A stretch of DNA of 64,000 bases from Fragilariopsis cylindrus CCMP1102 (Eukaryota; Bacillariophyta; Bacillariophyceae; Bacillariales; Bacillariaceae). Position 1 is the stretch's first letter. Every line of letters starts with the position of its first letter. The notes under the pieces are model-generated. The model had not been told where the DNA came from. It searched no databases and saw nothing but the letters and a program-made list of their open reading frames with translations. Shown in pieces: positions 1-11,157 of the stretch. Made by a program: the position numbers and the translations under genes. The stretch is from NCBI GenBank assembly GCA_900095095.1, contig FMBT01000419.1, forward strand, positions 1-64,000. The letters run 5' to 3'.

Positions 1-637
1 GAATGATAGTGTACTACAGCGCTTTTTAATTTTCAAACGATAACGCGCGTGACACTTTCCGTTGCACGGAGGAAGTACAAGTGGCGAAATGGGTGAATTT
101 GGAGGAGATCAATGGATCATGCATGATGCTAAGTACTGCGCAATCTTGCTAAAGGGGGGAGATCGAGAACTTTGGTGGAACAAGGTAAAGTAAACTATGT
201 TTTTCTCCTCCAATTGGACCCTATAAGTACTTACAAAGCCCTTCGTGGATAAGAAATAAAGAAAAGATTACATTACAAACGCGTGTTTACTTCAAGATAT
301 TATTCTTTTTCAAACACATCATCCTCATAATTATTATGGCAATGCAAGCAATTATCCTCGACCTTTTTGATGACGAGATAATTGATTCCAACAAAATTCT
401 ATGGCGGCAAAAGGACGGTTGGATCGACGACAAAACAAAACAAAACAAAACAAAACAAAATGAAGAGACAACGTGGCGATACGAATCCACGTTTGCTATT
501 ATCGACATCGACATCGGCGGTTGCGCGGTGGTTTCTTTTTTGGATTGTGCTGGTGATGGGAATTGGTCTTCACAAAACATTTGGATGGATTGCCGGCGGG
601 CCGACCGCATTGTCCACGAACAAATCGGCATAATACT

Positions 638-976
638 ATGTTTGGAAACCATCGAGCTCAACTAACAAGATACCGTGGTCTGTCGTCGTCGTCCTCCGCC
701 CTCTCTGCAACCTGCCGCATCTGCCGGGGGTCCTACGACTCGCTTTTGAACGAGGCAGTCTCGTGCGTCTACCACCCGGGAAGCCTCCGGGGGGAATCCC
801 CACGGAAATCCGATTGGGAGGACGAAAACTACGACGACAACGGCCAGCGCAAAGCCAAAGCCAAAAAAGAGTCCATCGACAATTCCCATCTCGTGTACAC
901 GTACAACTGCTGCGGGGGAATCCCGGATTCAGAGGGATGCACGAAAGGGAAACATAAATCCTTCGACGATCCATAA
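638..976 (+). CDS. Small Cys/His-rich (CHORD-like) zinc-binding protein, 5' end unresolved
   Basis: The frame carries a Cys/His pattern: CRIC, then Y and N, then CVYHPG with a G a few residues on, an acidic/basic linker, and YNCCGG-GC-KGKH near the C-terminus. The order CxxC...CxYHxG...CC...GCxxGxH resembles CHORD-type zinc-binding domains and an algal domain I have seen but cannot name. I chose the ATG at 638 because it is the first ATG in this frame. A frame +1 ORF at 460-633 begins with an ATG after an A/C-rich leader and encodes a basic start plus a hydrophobic stretch (WFLFWIVLVMGIG), so a spliced or frameshifted 5' exon supplying a membrane anchor is possible, but I could not settle the junction. 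The coding stretch is clearly GC-richer than its surroundings. Function unknown; zinc binding is inferred. Confidence 0.55.
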   Translation: MFGNHRAQLTRYRGLSSSSSALSATCRICRGSYDSLLNEAVSCVYHPGSLRGESPRKSDWEDENYDDNGQRKAKAKKESIDNSHLVYTYNCCGGIPDSEGCTKGKHKSFDDP

Positions 977-1658
977 TGGGAATTATGGAGGATTGGAACC
1001 ACGAAAAAAAGACGAATATCTGGGAGCACAAATCACAGCCGAGGAAGGACAATAGAGGACTCCTCGTTGCATCTGTTATCAGTAATGTGTGAAAGATTAT
1101 TGACATTCCTACTAAATTCCCCCATATAACACTATGGTAGCCTACAAAAGCTAGGATTCTGTGGTAGTGCGGTACAGCTATCTGCTGCTGCTATTGATAG
1201 TTTCAATATGCTATACAAAATATACACGTGTATACAGCATTATTAACGTTCGAGCTTCAGCCTTTTTGTCTTTTATATAGGTTGCTAAAAAAAAGATGAA
1301 CGAGAATAGATGAATGCCGTCGTTTCATTTGGAATTATGATTGTTTGTGTTTTTTTATACATTCAATAAATAATACATATATATTTGCAAGTCCAGCATA
1401 TACTGTAGCAGTGCGGCATCATCCTACGAAAATAATTAAGTGGTAATGTTTGCTACGAATAATGCTGTAATGATATCTTCTATTGTCTTAATTTAAAATG
1501 TTTTACTATTATTTTTTATTACCATGGAAACTAAGCTACAGTACACTACATATCCTAGCGAGGGATGGCTTTCTTGCTTAAGTTCTTCTTCTTCTGTTGT
1601 TGTTGATATTGCGTACCTTATGATGAATGTTCTTCAATTCTATTCAGCTTCAATTTTC
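977..1658. other. Gene-free AT-rich spacer
   Basis: No convincing ORF on either strand. It contains short runs typical of the window (poly-T, TATA-rich stretches) and lies downstream of two convergent genes, so it should hold their 3' UTRs. No element was recognised. Confidence 0.5.
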
Positions 1659-2609
1659 TCATTTCAATTGTATATCATTTAATTCTTTCCTATAACTATT
1701 GATTTCTTCGACTGTATATACATCATCTGGTGCATAATTATCATCATCATTGTATATATCATCACCATCATACTTACTATTATTATTGCTATTGTCTTTG
1801 TCTTTTTTTAATCGACATGTTTCCATTGATAAACAATTACCAGAAAATTCTAAATACATTTGTGTAAAATCTGGTCCATTATTATCTGGATCTAATGCAC
1901 AAACACCAAATACACTACCATGATGTGATATAAATACTGGTGGTCGAACCGATTCTTCTTCTTCTTGTTGTACTTTATCTATGTCATGATGATTATGATT
2001 ATGATTATCAATCAAAGAAAATGCTGATCCATCATGTGGATCAGCACATATTGTACATGTATTTTCAACACAGAAAGATCTTACTAAATTGAATGTCGTT
2101 GATTTACCAGAATCATGATCAACAATGTCTTCCATACATTCTGCTTTATAATGTAATAAATTAGGATGAAAATTACATTGTCCATCAGCAATTAATTGTT
2201 CATTTATATCAATGTCTGTACCAAATATAACTCTACCATTGTTATAATAACAATCATCATTGTTTTCATGAAAACTTAATAAACATTCAATATTATCTGG
2301 TGTGTCAATATTATCATATTTTAATGATTCGGCATATGCATAATAACTAGGCTGTTGTTGTTTTTGTTGTTGCTGTTGTTGTTTGTTTTCAATATTTTCA
2401 ACAGCATCCTTTATTTCATCAAAACTATTATAAAATAATTCATCTTCGTCTACTATTCCTCGTCTATTGCCACTACTTCGTAAGCCCTCTGCTTGAACTT
2501 GTTGCGGTGATAATAAGACAATACTAATACTGCATGATAATATCATAGTAGTGCAAACAACACACATCGAAAAGTGAAACGATGACGACGATGACGACGA
2601 CGATTCCAT
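1659..2609 (-). CDS. Secreted Cys-rich protein of unknown function
   Basis: Encodes 316 residues starting with a poly-Ser run and a hydrophobic segment (about residues 14-34) ending near QVQA, a plausible signal-peptidase site, so the product is probably secreted or luminal. The mature part has a Gln run (about 76-86) and about ten cysteines spread over 110-270 (for example ECLLSFH, DGQCNFHP, CVENTCTICADPHDG, FGVCALDP, GNCLSMETC), as expected of a disulfide-bonded extracellular protein. The C-terminal 50 residues are Asn/Asp-rich low complexity. The start is the first ATG, in an AAAATGG context. I do not recognise a family. The gene is transcribed away from the alkaline phosphatase gene, and its upstream DNA carries a direct duplication (2626-2917). 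Confidence 0.7.
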   Translation of the reverse strand: MESSSSSSSSFHFSMCVVCTTMILSCSISIVLLSPQQVQAEGLRSSGNRRGIVDEDELFYNSFDEIKDAVENIENKQQQQQQKQQQPSYYAYAESLKYDNIDTPDNIECLLSFHENNDDCYYNNGRVIFGTDIDINEQLIADGQCNFHPNLLHYKAECMEDIVDHDSGKSTTFNLVRSFCVENTCTICADPHDGSAFSLIDNHNHNHHDIDKVQQEEEESVRPPVFISHHGSVFGVCALDPDNNGPDFTQMYLEFSGNCLSMETCRLKKDKDNSNNNSKYDGDDIYNDDDNYAPDDVYTVEEINSYRKELNDIQLK

Positions 2610-2625
2610 TTTCTATTGTGTCTTT

Positions 2626-2917
2626 CTTGCTAGGTTAGTTGATCCAATTCAAGTTGATCCAATTCAAATTCAATTCGATTTCGTTCCTGTTATCCTTGGG
2701 AGCCACAAGATACAGTAAAGCTATTATATAATATTATATTATATGCGATGGATTGATTGTATCTTGTATCTTGTTCTTGGCTGGCTAGCTTGCTAGGCTG
2801 GTTGATCCAATTCAATTCGATTCGAATCGATTCGATTCGTTTTCGTTTGTTTGTTATTCTGGGGAAGCCACAAAATACAATAGCGCTATTCTTATATTAT
2901 ATGCGATGGATTGATTG
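2626..2917. repeat. Direct duplication of about 130 bp in an upstream region
   Basis: Copy 1 (2626-2759) and copy 2 (2789-2917) share CTTGCTAGG, GTTGATCCAATTCAA, TTCGATT, AGCCACAA, ATACA and the end TATATGCGATGGATTGATTG, with small indels and a variable ATTCGA-rich middle. They lie just 5' of the start of the minus-strand secreted-protein gene, so the promoter or 5' UTR seems to have been duplicated in tandem. Confidence 0.7.
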
Positions 2918-4538
2918 ATTAAATTCTTGATTGATTCTTCTTTAATATTTCTGTACTTATAAACTACACGCTAGCTACAAATTCATTCAAATTCAAAATT
3001 CAAAAAACGGCATAGTTCACGTTGGATTAATAAGATGATAGATGCACTTATTCCAAACAAACAAAAAAGGCACAATCCTTTATTAATTGCCATCGTCTCA
3101 AATCGTTTAAAAAATAAAGGAAAAAAAAGCAAAGATATAAAAATAAAAAGTATTTGCACCAGGCCCTACAGTATCGCTTCGTTTTTAATTTATTTATTGG
3201 GGGGGGAGAGGGAAACTGAAGCAGAATTAAAGTATCTTATGTGATTGATGAGCGCACAAAAGTCTGTATTTCCTGCCCTTTCAAACAAAACGAAAGGAGA
3301 CCGTAGCTGGTTGGCAAACTGACGAAGTGCGGACGTGCGTCTGCCTGACTTCAGATTTATTATATTATACTGTAGATGAAAAAAAAAACATTTGATCCAA
3401 CAAGAGGAAATTCCCGTGTACTATGTTCATAAGATCGTGGTCTGACATACTGCCCCATTTGTTCAAGCAAACATTCATGCTGTTTTTGAACAAAACATAT
3501 CTTCTTATGGCAAGAAAGTTGTTTGATTCGATTGAACGAATCTTCATTCAACAAAAAGCATCGCATACCGTACATCACTGATGCGGCATGCAATAATAAT
3601 TAAACAACTGTGAAAAGGATTTCGACTAAATGAATGAATCTTCACACCTACCAATTGTTCCTTACCATTGTAAAATGAATGAACGAATCTTTTCATAATA
3701 TATGATTACCTACAGTACAGAAGAGAAACTTCGTCATTTAATTGCTTGTCGTGGTTCTGTTCTGTTCTCTTCTGAAAATTGAAACGAAGATTCATTCGTT
3801 CATTCATTCATTCATTTGAGTACAGAACAGATTTTACAGAGAAGATCCATCACCAATCTAATCTACTGTATGGTGTGTCGACAGAAGGCAATAACAATAA
3901 CAGTATGCAGGATGCATATAACACAAATTGCAAACTGCCAGTCGAAGTCGACGAGACAACGGTACTTTATATCCGCTTTACATAATTAATTGGGATCGTT
4001 ATGCTTATTGCTTATGTGATCGTTTTTCTATTGAATCTTAACAGTGGATTATTAAAGCCATATTATGAATGAATGAATCTAGAATCTCTTGTGTCATGGA
4101 TAATAGAATAAGTTTTGTATTAGATTCATTCATTCGTCCATAATACTATTATCTTACCCTTATTTTGATTCATACCCGATTTTGATTCATGATGATTCGA
4201 ATCTTGAGAGGAAACTGCCGCCAAAGATAAAATATCTTCCGTCCAAAGTTCTATGTGTCAGCAAGGAAGAAGAAATATGGGAAATAAAAGCAAATACAAC
4301 AATCAAAAGTGTAAGGCATCTACAGTACGCATCATGTAACGGGGAACGAGAAATCGAATCGAAAATATGTTGTTGTCGGTGAGATACAATCGAGATCTTT
4401 CCGCACCTATTTTTATTTATCAGGAAAGCACACAAAATATCTTTTGTAGCAAAAACAAAAGAAAAGTAATATTCTGACTGTCTACAGCCATTGATCCTTT
4501 TTTTAATACATCCTCGTATTTTACTGTTACTATTAAAA
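2918..4538. other. Gene-free spacer with scattered ATTC/GAAT repeats
   Basis: Only short ORFs without sequence character. There is a poly-G tract near 3200, and ATTCATTC/GAATGAAT tracts near 3630, 3675, 3795, 4067 and 4125. It should contain the promoter of the alkaline phosphatase gene, but I could not identify a promoter element. Confidence 0.5.
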
Positions 4539-7371
4539 ATGAAAATGAAGTTCTCTACTGGTGTTATTACTCTGTTGGCAGCATCAGCATCGTTATTGTT
4601 GTTGTCGTCCTCTGCTGATGGTCAAAGTGTAAAGATCCGCACATGTACCAAAGAAGTACCTTGTGAGGAATGTACAGGTGGTGACTGTAGATCTGATGTA
4701 GATTGTGTTGGTGATCTTGTTTGTTTTCATCAATATGGACGTGGTAATAAAGAAGAAGGTGATCGTGTTTCTATTCCTGGTTGTAATTTGATTGGTACGT
4801 ATATGGAATAGTAGTATAACAGCAGTATGTAATGCAATGCAACATGAAACGCCAACACTCATTCACAACATACTCTCCATTCTTTTTAATGTTCATCTTA
4901 TCATTCGTATAGATTTCTCAAAAGCTGACTGGTGTGTCGATCCAAAGAATCTTCCTGAGGATTACGAAGAACAATTAAAGAAGGAGGAAGAAGATGATAA
5001 GGATGTTCCTGAAGACGATGCTGTCAGCAACGGTGGTCAAACCACTATCGCTGCTGCGACATGCCGATCAGGTGGATTACAATTATTTCCATTTGTTGGT
5101 GAAGATTCTGCACAACGTATGTTATTACGTCAAGAAGTGATCGATTCGATTCCAGCTAATTTATGTAACATTACAGATGATCCAGAGCGTACACGTAAGA
5201 ATGTGATCTTAGTTGTTGGTGATGGTATGGGATGGGAAATGACACGATCTGGTGCAATCACTAAACAAGTTTTAGATGAATTAAAAAGTTTAGGTTGTGA
5301 TACAAAAACAGGTTGTCCAGACAATCAAGATGCAATTGATGCGTTCAAAGGTCGATCACTTGATGATTACTATACTGAAGGTAAGAATAAGAGTATATAG
5401 TATAATACTATGTTATGATTTGTATTCACGTTGACCGTTTTGTCTCATCTCTTACAATACCGCATTGTTCCAACAACAACGAATAAAAACATCAATAACA
5501 ACAGGTTTCGGTTCTGGTTTATCATTCCAAGAATTAGAAAACTCCGTCTTGGTAACAACAACACCACCTGTCTTACAAGTAGAAGAACCTGGTAAACATT
5601 ATGCACCCGGACGTACATTATTAGAAGGACTAGCAGGTGAGCATTATGATCGTCAAGCACCACTTGCATTAAATGAATGTGGTTTTCCAATTGAATTCAA
5701 TCCTAATGATGTACGTGATGGTGGTTCTATGGCATTTTGGGATGATGTTAAGGGTGGCGAATTCCCATGGGATGCTAACTACTATACCGAAACACCTGAT
5801 CTATCAAGTGGTTTTGATCCTGCATTTATTATGGAACATGCAACTGATTCTGCTGCAACTGCATCAGCATTTGCAACTGGATTAAAAATGGCTCGTGGTC
5901 AATTAAGTCAAAATCTATATGAACGTGAAGTTGAGACTATTTTAGAAGAAGCAATTAAATGTGGTATGGCTGGTGGTGTTGTTACATCTGTACCAATGTT
6001 CCATGCAACACCTGCTGCATTTATTATTCATACCAATTCACGATCCAATCGTGATCAATTACGTACATCATGGAAGACTGTAAATCCTACACTTGTCATT
6101 GGTGTATGTGGTGGAAAATATTATCCATATGAAGAAGATTTACAAAGTATGATGAATGGTACGTTATCAAAGCAATGGACATTCTTACATCAGAATAATG
6201 ATACAATGGCAGAAAACTTCTACAATGATATTGGTGATTTGGATCCTGATAATGATGATCATCTTATGGTGTGTTTGGGTGGAGACTATACGGTTAGCGG
6301 AGAAGGTACGTAAACGATAACATTTTTTTGATTTCATCCGAGACATTTACGTTTCGTTCGACTTTCACTCACTTTGTATGATTATCTATCTTTCTTATCT
6401 ATTTTTCTTCTACATTATATTGGCACGCACAGCAAATATGCCATACCGTGGTGTTGACTCTACGTACTCGAACAGACATTGTAGTTCTGGAGAAGGTATT
6501 TTAGATCCTGATACTGGATTAACTATCGGTATCAATATTACTACTGATGAAGAAGTTTGTAATCATTATGAACAGGACGAAATTGAACACATCCCTACTA
6601 TTACCCAGAACGTTGCGGCGGCATTAGAAGTATTATCGAAAGATGACGATGGTGTAAGTTATTACTATTCTTTCCTTCCTCTCCTTTTTTGGTAACGTAG
6701 TGACGCTCGACCAATATATACGACTGACTGGCTCACATCTGAATCGTTTTTCTTTCCTGTAAAATTGGTAGTTCTTTTTGATGTACGAACAAGGTGATAT
6801 TGATTGGGCGGCACATTCTGATCATTTGGACGATATGTTAGGTACCATGCTTGATATCGATGACAGCGTCCGTTACATCATGGATTGGATTGATGACAAT
6901 GGTGGTTACGAAAAGAATGCGTTATACGTTACCGCCGATCATGATCATTACTTGACATTGAATGATCATTTCCCCGAAGCACTCGCAAAGATGTTGATCG
7001 CAGGTGAATCTCATAAGATCACTCCTCTTAACAACACCGCCACGAACGCGATGAAAGAAGCCATCAAGGCTGAATGTCATTTAGATGAATCGAAAACTAC
7101 GACCGATTGTTTAAAAGAATTTACAACTTGGTCCGATGAAGACATTGAAATGGTTGCACATTTCTGGGGCCCACGTGGTGCAGGTGGTAACGGATGGGGT
7201 TCGCACTCAGCAAGACCTGTCCCTCTTCATTATCAAGGTGACGATGGCTGTATCGAGGCTATGATCGGTACAGGATATCAAGTCGTTGGAAAACAGGTGC
7301 AAGGCGCAGAAGGCAAAATTGATCAAGTGCACATCCACGCTTGTATGTTCAAACAAATGTTCGGTTTGTGA
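4539..7371 (+). CDS. Secreted alkaline phosphatase, PhoA family, five exons
   Basis: Hydrolyses phosphate monoesters outside the cell or in the secretory route; expected to serve phosphate acquisition. Exons: 4539-4794, 4913-5380, 5505-6305, 6433-6653, 6772-7371; all four introns (118, 124, 127, 118 nt) are GT-AG and phases match, giving 781 residues. Residues 1-27 are a signal peptide. A diatom-style Cys-rich module follows (CEEC, DVDCVGDLVCF, IPGC...DWC) and crosses the first junction. The PhoA core shows GDGMG (metal Asp about 189), TDSAATASA (nucleophile about Ser357), FFLMYEQGDIDWAAH (about 583-597), TADHDH (about 636-641) and GSHSARPVP (His about 727), so all catalytic elements are present. 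The start ATG follows AAAA and directly precedes the signal peptide. Family assignment is firm; induction by phosphate limitation is inference. A frameshifted PhoD-type phosphatase lies at 59241-61682. Confidence 0.93.
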
Positions 7372-7404
7372 TTTACTTTTCCGGACGAAAAGAAGAATAA
7401 ATGC

Positions 7405-7429
7405 ATATATATATATATATATATATATA
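7405..7429. repeat. (AT)n microsatellite
   Basis: About 12 AT units lie 33 bases after the alkaline phosphatase stop codon, probably in its 3' UTR. Confidence 0.9.
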
Positions 7430-8194
7430 GTAATTCCCGGACGTATATGATTAGCAAGCAATCAATTGATGTTAACATGAATAATAGTGAATAGTAATCT
7501 TAACTAAGGACTACTTGTATTTTGATTGTATATAATATAGTTTATAGTCCTACGTGTAGTCTGAATCGATCGTCCTTTACGTGAATGTGATAAAGTAGAC
7601 TTGCAGTGCCCATCACAAAGTGTTCTCACTTCTATAGAATTCACAGCTTGTAATCAATTTAGCCTACAGGTATGTTACAATATCTTAATTTTCATCCATC
7701 ACCTGAAAATGTTTTACAAGTGTTACATTGTAATTACACCATGTGTATCACGAAGTCGAAATCAATTAAGCCTGTGCCATATTAAGAGAACGGTACTTTA
7801 CAGTCGTTTGTTGGCAACGATAGTATCTCTGAAATACCGAGACGGGTTTCTGTATCAGGTAGCTCTATATCATGTTGCGATGAAGCTAGCACCACAATTC
7901 TCGGAGACCATGGACGCAGTTCACTTTGTCGATCATGCCTTGATTTGACTCAAGAAGAGAGCATCAGCATCAAAAATTTCAGATTTTGAGCAAAGTAAAA
8001 AAAATGTAGATAATACGAAAAGACTAAAATAATATAGTATTTCTGGCACATGTACTTTTGCTATCATTCATTACTGAAGTCACTTCACTACTGTCTTTTT
8101 TTATCTCGTCAACCTACATACCACCGAGTCGAGGTGATAGGCTTGGGTTGAATTTATGTTGTCGAAAAAATCTTCATCATCATTTCTGATCTAC

Positions 8195-8280
8195 AAAGTT
8201 TTTCATTTTTTTAATCTTTTTTAATTTGAAAATTATTGCGTGTTTTTTACAAGCGTAAAATTCCACCAAATTCCTTATAA
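8195..8280. repeat. Dispersed repeat, copy 1 (partner near 19678-19755)
   Basis: Shares TTTTCATTTTTTTA, then a GCGTGTTTTT core, GCGTAAA and a CCAC(C/G)AAAT(T/A)CC end, in the same order and spacing as 19678-19755. The core in the other copy is a near palindrome (ACGCGTG...ACGCGT). No coding content. Confidence 0.55.
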
Positions 8281-8373
8281 CAGTAAAGCTGTTAAAGACT
8301 ACTACCGTACTAGCTAGTAGGTACAGATTCATGCTATATTGCTTTTGTCTGAGCTTGACCGAAGATTGCATCG

Positions 8374-8455
8374 GACTAAAACTACGCTTAAATAGTGATT
8401 AAATTTTAATCGTTATTCAATTTCTTACTCGCAATATTCAAGCGTAGTTTTAGTC
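8374..8455. repeat. Perfect 16-bp inverted repeat around a 50-bp spacer
   Basis: GACTAAAACTACGCTT at 8374-8389 is the exact reverse complement of AAGCGTAGTTTTAGTC at 8440-8455. The spacer also shows weaker self-complementarity (GATTAAA against TTTAATC). It resembles a tiny non-autonomous inverted-repeat element; no target-site duplication was recognised. Confidence 0.75.
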
Positions 8456-9353
8456 GCACGCTGTCGCGTCCAATTTTGATCACTTACTTATAGGATTACA
8501 ATACTGTACTGCTCTTAATCGCACTTTAAGTTGTCCATCTCAAAATTGTTTTCAACTATCACCTGAACGCTTGACCGGATTATGATTTAGTAAACGTGCA
8601 TCCCCAGTACAGTAGGTCACACAGTGCGCCTCGTTTCATCTCACAAAAATACAAATAACGAGTATTAGAAAGACAAAGCAAATTAAACATGACTATTTCA
8701 TACCAACTATCGCACAGTTTCATACGAGCTTGTTATCACACAAAGAAGAATATGGAGGCAATTGTGATGCTTAACAGGAATATCATAGAAAAGAACCTGG
8801 AGAAATTAAGATCTGCGAAGAAAAACGATGAAACAGCAGAAAAGATTGTCGCCGATTGATAGCGGTATCGCCCCAACGGAACGAGCCATCATTAACCCAC
8901 TAAAATGAATTACTACGGTAGTGTTGCAATGACGATGTATTTTATCGCTGAAACTTCCAATATCCTTCTTTTTTCACAGGAGTAGTTTAAAACCACAGTA
9001 TAGGCATTGTGCCTTATTGGAATTGAATATAATATCAATAACTATAGTGTGTATTAACAAGCAAAATAGGACTACTGCATTATATAAAATGTTATATAAA
9101 ATGAATGTATTGGCAATAATGATTTGGATCATCATTCAATTAATTGATTATTAATACTCTGTGTTGCTAGTAGCAGCTAGCACCATGATCAATTCAAGAA
9201 CATTCAAGTTTTTGATGTTGTTCTTGCCGCTGTCGTGACATATGTATCCAAGAAGTATCACCTTTTCCTTTCTTTGCACCAAGATTTTGAATAGACGGAT
9301 CCGAAACAAGATCTTATGACGCATCGCAACCAATTTAAAAATATACTACCGGT

Positions 9354-9510
9354 AAGTTAGTAGATATTTCCAATAACGCGCGATCATAAAATCCTACTGT
9401 GTACGGACCGCACCATTCATTCTTAAAAATCATATAAAAAATCTTCTCCTTGTTGCTTACGACATCTTCATCGTCACCTTCATTAATTGCTGCCCTCTCT
9501 GCATCCGCGT
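9354..9510. repeat. Promoter-proximal repeat, copy 1 (partner 11158-11310)
   Basis: GTAGATATTTCCAA, ACGCGCGATCATAAAATCCTA, ACCATTCATTC, AAAAATCTTCTC, ACGACATCTT and TCATCGTCACCTTCATTAATT occur in the same order in 11158-11310. One copy lies upstream of the MYND gene and the other upstream of the methyltransferase gene. Confidence 0.8.
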
Positions 9511-9678
9511 TACAAAGAATTAATCAGCTTTACATTAAATTGCTTTACATCATATCTATCATCAGATAGGACGACTACAGTATATAATAAGTACAAAGAA
9601 GAAGGAGAAGAATTTTAATCTACAACTCCTTCGCGTACCAAACAATTCTAATAATTACGCCCAAGCAAGGAGATAACA

Positions 9679-10725
9679 ATGATGCGCTCTTTCCTCCCAA
9701 ATTGCGATGACATCAATGCTTTGATGCATTGCGCAAACCAAGACTGCCGGAAAAAAGCGGAACCATTCACATTAAAAATGTGCACAGCTTGTCGTTCGGT
9801 GTCGTACTGTAATGTTGACTGTCAAAGGACCCATCGCAAAAATCATAAGCATCATTGCAACCAAGGTGCACAGACTCTAAAAGAGTGTGCGCAGAGTCTA
9901 AAAGAGTGTGGAGAATATTTTGCCACAAAGCACCACGATACAAAAGAGAAAAGTGACGACGCTGATGACGACAATGATGATTTTTTCCAGCCAATTCTTC
10001 CACAAGACGATTGTCCCATCTGTACACTTCCTCTTCCTATAGATGGTTCGGGACAGTCATACAACGAATGTTGTGGGAATATATTGTGCAGCAGTTGTGG
10101 TAATGAAGATATGCGGGTCACTTATGAGAGGGGACTAATTCCGTGCTGTGCTTTCTGTAGACAACCTAATCCATTATCATATAATGAGACTTTCGTCCGT
10201 ATTAAGAAACGAATGGATATAAATGATAGTACTGCAATCTTTATTGCATCCCAATGCTACGAATTTGGTAACAGCGGTCGACCAAAGAATCCGCAGAAGG
10301 CATTTGAATTGTGTCTTCGTGCTGCCGAACTTGGTCATCCAAAGGCGTGCAATACTGTTTCCTACTATTATAGTGACGGCGTAGGTGTACCGAAAGATAT
10401 GGCAAAGTCAAGGGAATATGAGGTAAAAGCTGTCAAAAGAGGAGATATTAAAGCTCGATACAATATTGGTTTATCTGAACAAGAGAAAGACAACTTTCGT
10501 TTGGCGTCTAGGCATTGGCTGATCTCGGCAGCTGCTGGACATAAAGATTCTTTGGAAATGATTGCTGAATCCTACAAAATCAAACTTGTTACAAAGAAAG
10601 AATATTCCACCGCTCTTTTTTCATACAGAAACGTTCACAAAGATGAATGGAGCATTGAGAGAGAGACTACTGTGGTTGATGCATACAATTGTGCGCAAGA
10701 AAAGGATCACAAAATAGATAGTTGA
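9679..10725 (+). CDS. MYND zinc-finger protein with RING-like and Sel1 repeats
   Basis: Encodes 348 residues without introns. Residues 18-60 form a MYND finger (C18, C23, C35, C38, C44, C48, H56, C60), a protein-protein interaction module. After an acidic linker, a second Cys cluster (CPIC near 112, CC, CSSC, CAFC near 160) looks like a degenerate RING. Residues about 180-310 are Sel1/TPR-like helical repeats (QKAFELCLRAAELGHPKA, SYYYSDGVGVPKDMAKS, ARYNIGLSEQEKDNFRLA). This MYND, RING-like, Sel1 order is a recurrent diatom architecture. Two ATGs start the frame (9679, 9682) after AACA. A scaffolding or ubiquitin-related role is only inferred. Its upstream DNA is repeated upstream of the next gene. 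Confidence 0.88.
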   Translation: MMRSFLPNCDDINALMHCANQDCRKKAEPFTLKMCTACRSVSYCNVDCQRTHRKNHKHHCNQGAQTLKECAQSLKECGEYFATKHHDTKEKSDDADDDNDDFFQPILPQDDCPICTLPLPIDGSGQSYNECCGNILCSSCGNEDMRVTYERGLIPCCAFCRQPNPLSYNETFVRIKKRMDINDSTAIFIASQCYEFGNSGRPKNPQKAFELCLRAAELGHPKACNTVSYYYSDGVGVPKDMAKSREYEVKAVKRGDIKARYNIGLSEQEKDNFRLASRHWLISAAAGHKDSLEMIAESYKIKLVTKKEYSTALFSYRNVHKDEWSIERETTVVDAYNCAQEKDHKIDS

Positions 10726-10910
10726 AGTTACACACATAGAGACACACACAAATCATTCTCTTTTGTTTCGTGGATAAAAACTATGTGAAATACATTATTT
10801 ATATTTTTCACAAAATAAAGTGAACCCATTCTCGTAGTCTGGTAGTCCTCTATAACAACAAAACCAGATGACATATTGTATTTGCTTAAAATAGCTACAG
10901 ACCAATGAAT

Positions 10911-10992
10911 CATCCACCGTGAGTACAGTACGAACAAGTCAAGCATGCCTTTTTTAGATTTAAAACAATTATTAGATGATGGGATGCAATGA
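10911..10992 (+). pseudogene. Truncated copy of the 5' end of the downstream methyltransferase gene
   Basis: ACCGTGAGT, the sequence just upstream of the ATG, the ATG itself (10945) and the first dozen codons (MPFLDLKQLLDD) match 11346-11424, where the full gene begins MPTLDLKQLLDN. The copy then reaches a stop after 15 codons (10990-10992). It is a truncated duplicate of the 5' leader and start. Confidence 0.85.
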
Positions 10993-11157
10993 CAATAATT
11001 AACAATTTTGCGGATCGGGCTATCGCTTGAAAATTAAGACGCGCTAAAGTACGGAGAGTGATTCGAAAATTTTCAAAATCTCTTTTTATTTTTTTAATTT
11101 CCTGTTTTTTGAAATTTTCAAACGATAGCGAGCGTGCAGTTAGCGTTCGCTGGAGGA

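Larger units (their letters stand above)
7430..9678. other. Long gene-free region with repeats
   Basis: Holds a 16-bp-armed inverted repeat (8374-8455), one copy of a GCGTGTTTTT-containing repeat (8195-8280) and one copy of a promoter-type repeat (9354-9510). ORFs here are short and lack domain character, so no gene is called. Confidence 0.55.

Noticed and set aside
7601-7948. 115-residue ORF after the phosphatase
   Set aside because: No recognisable protein features and no start context; lies in AT-rich spacer.
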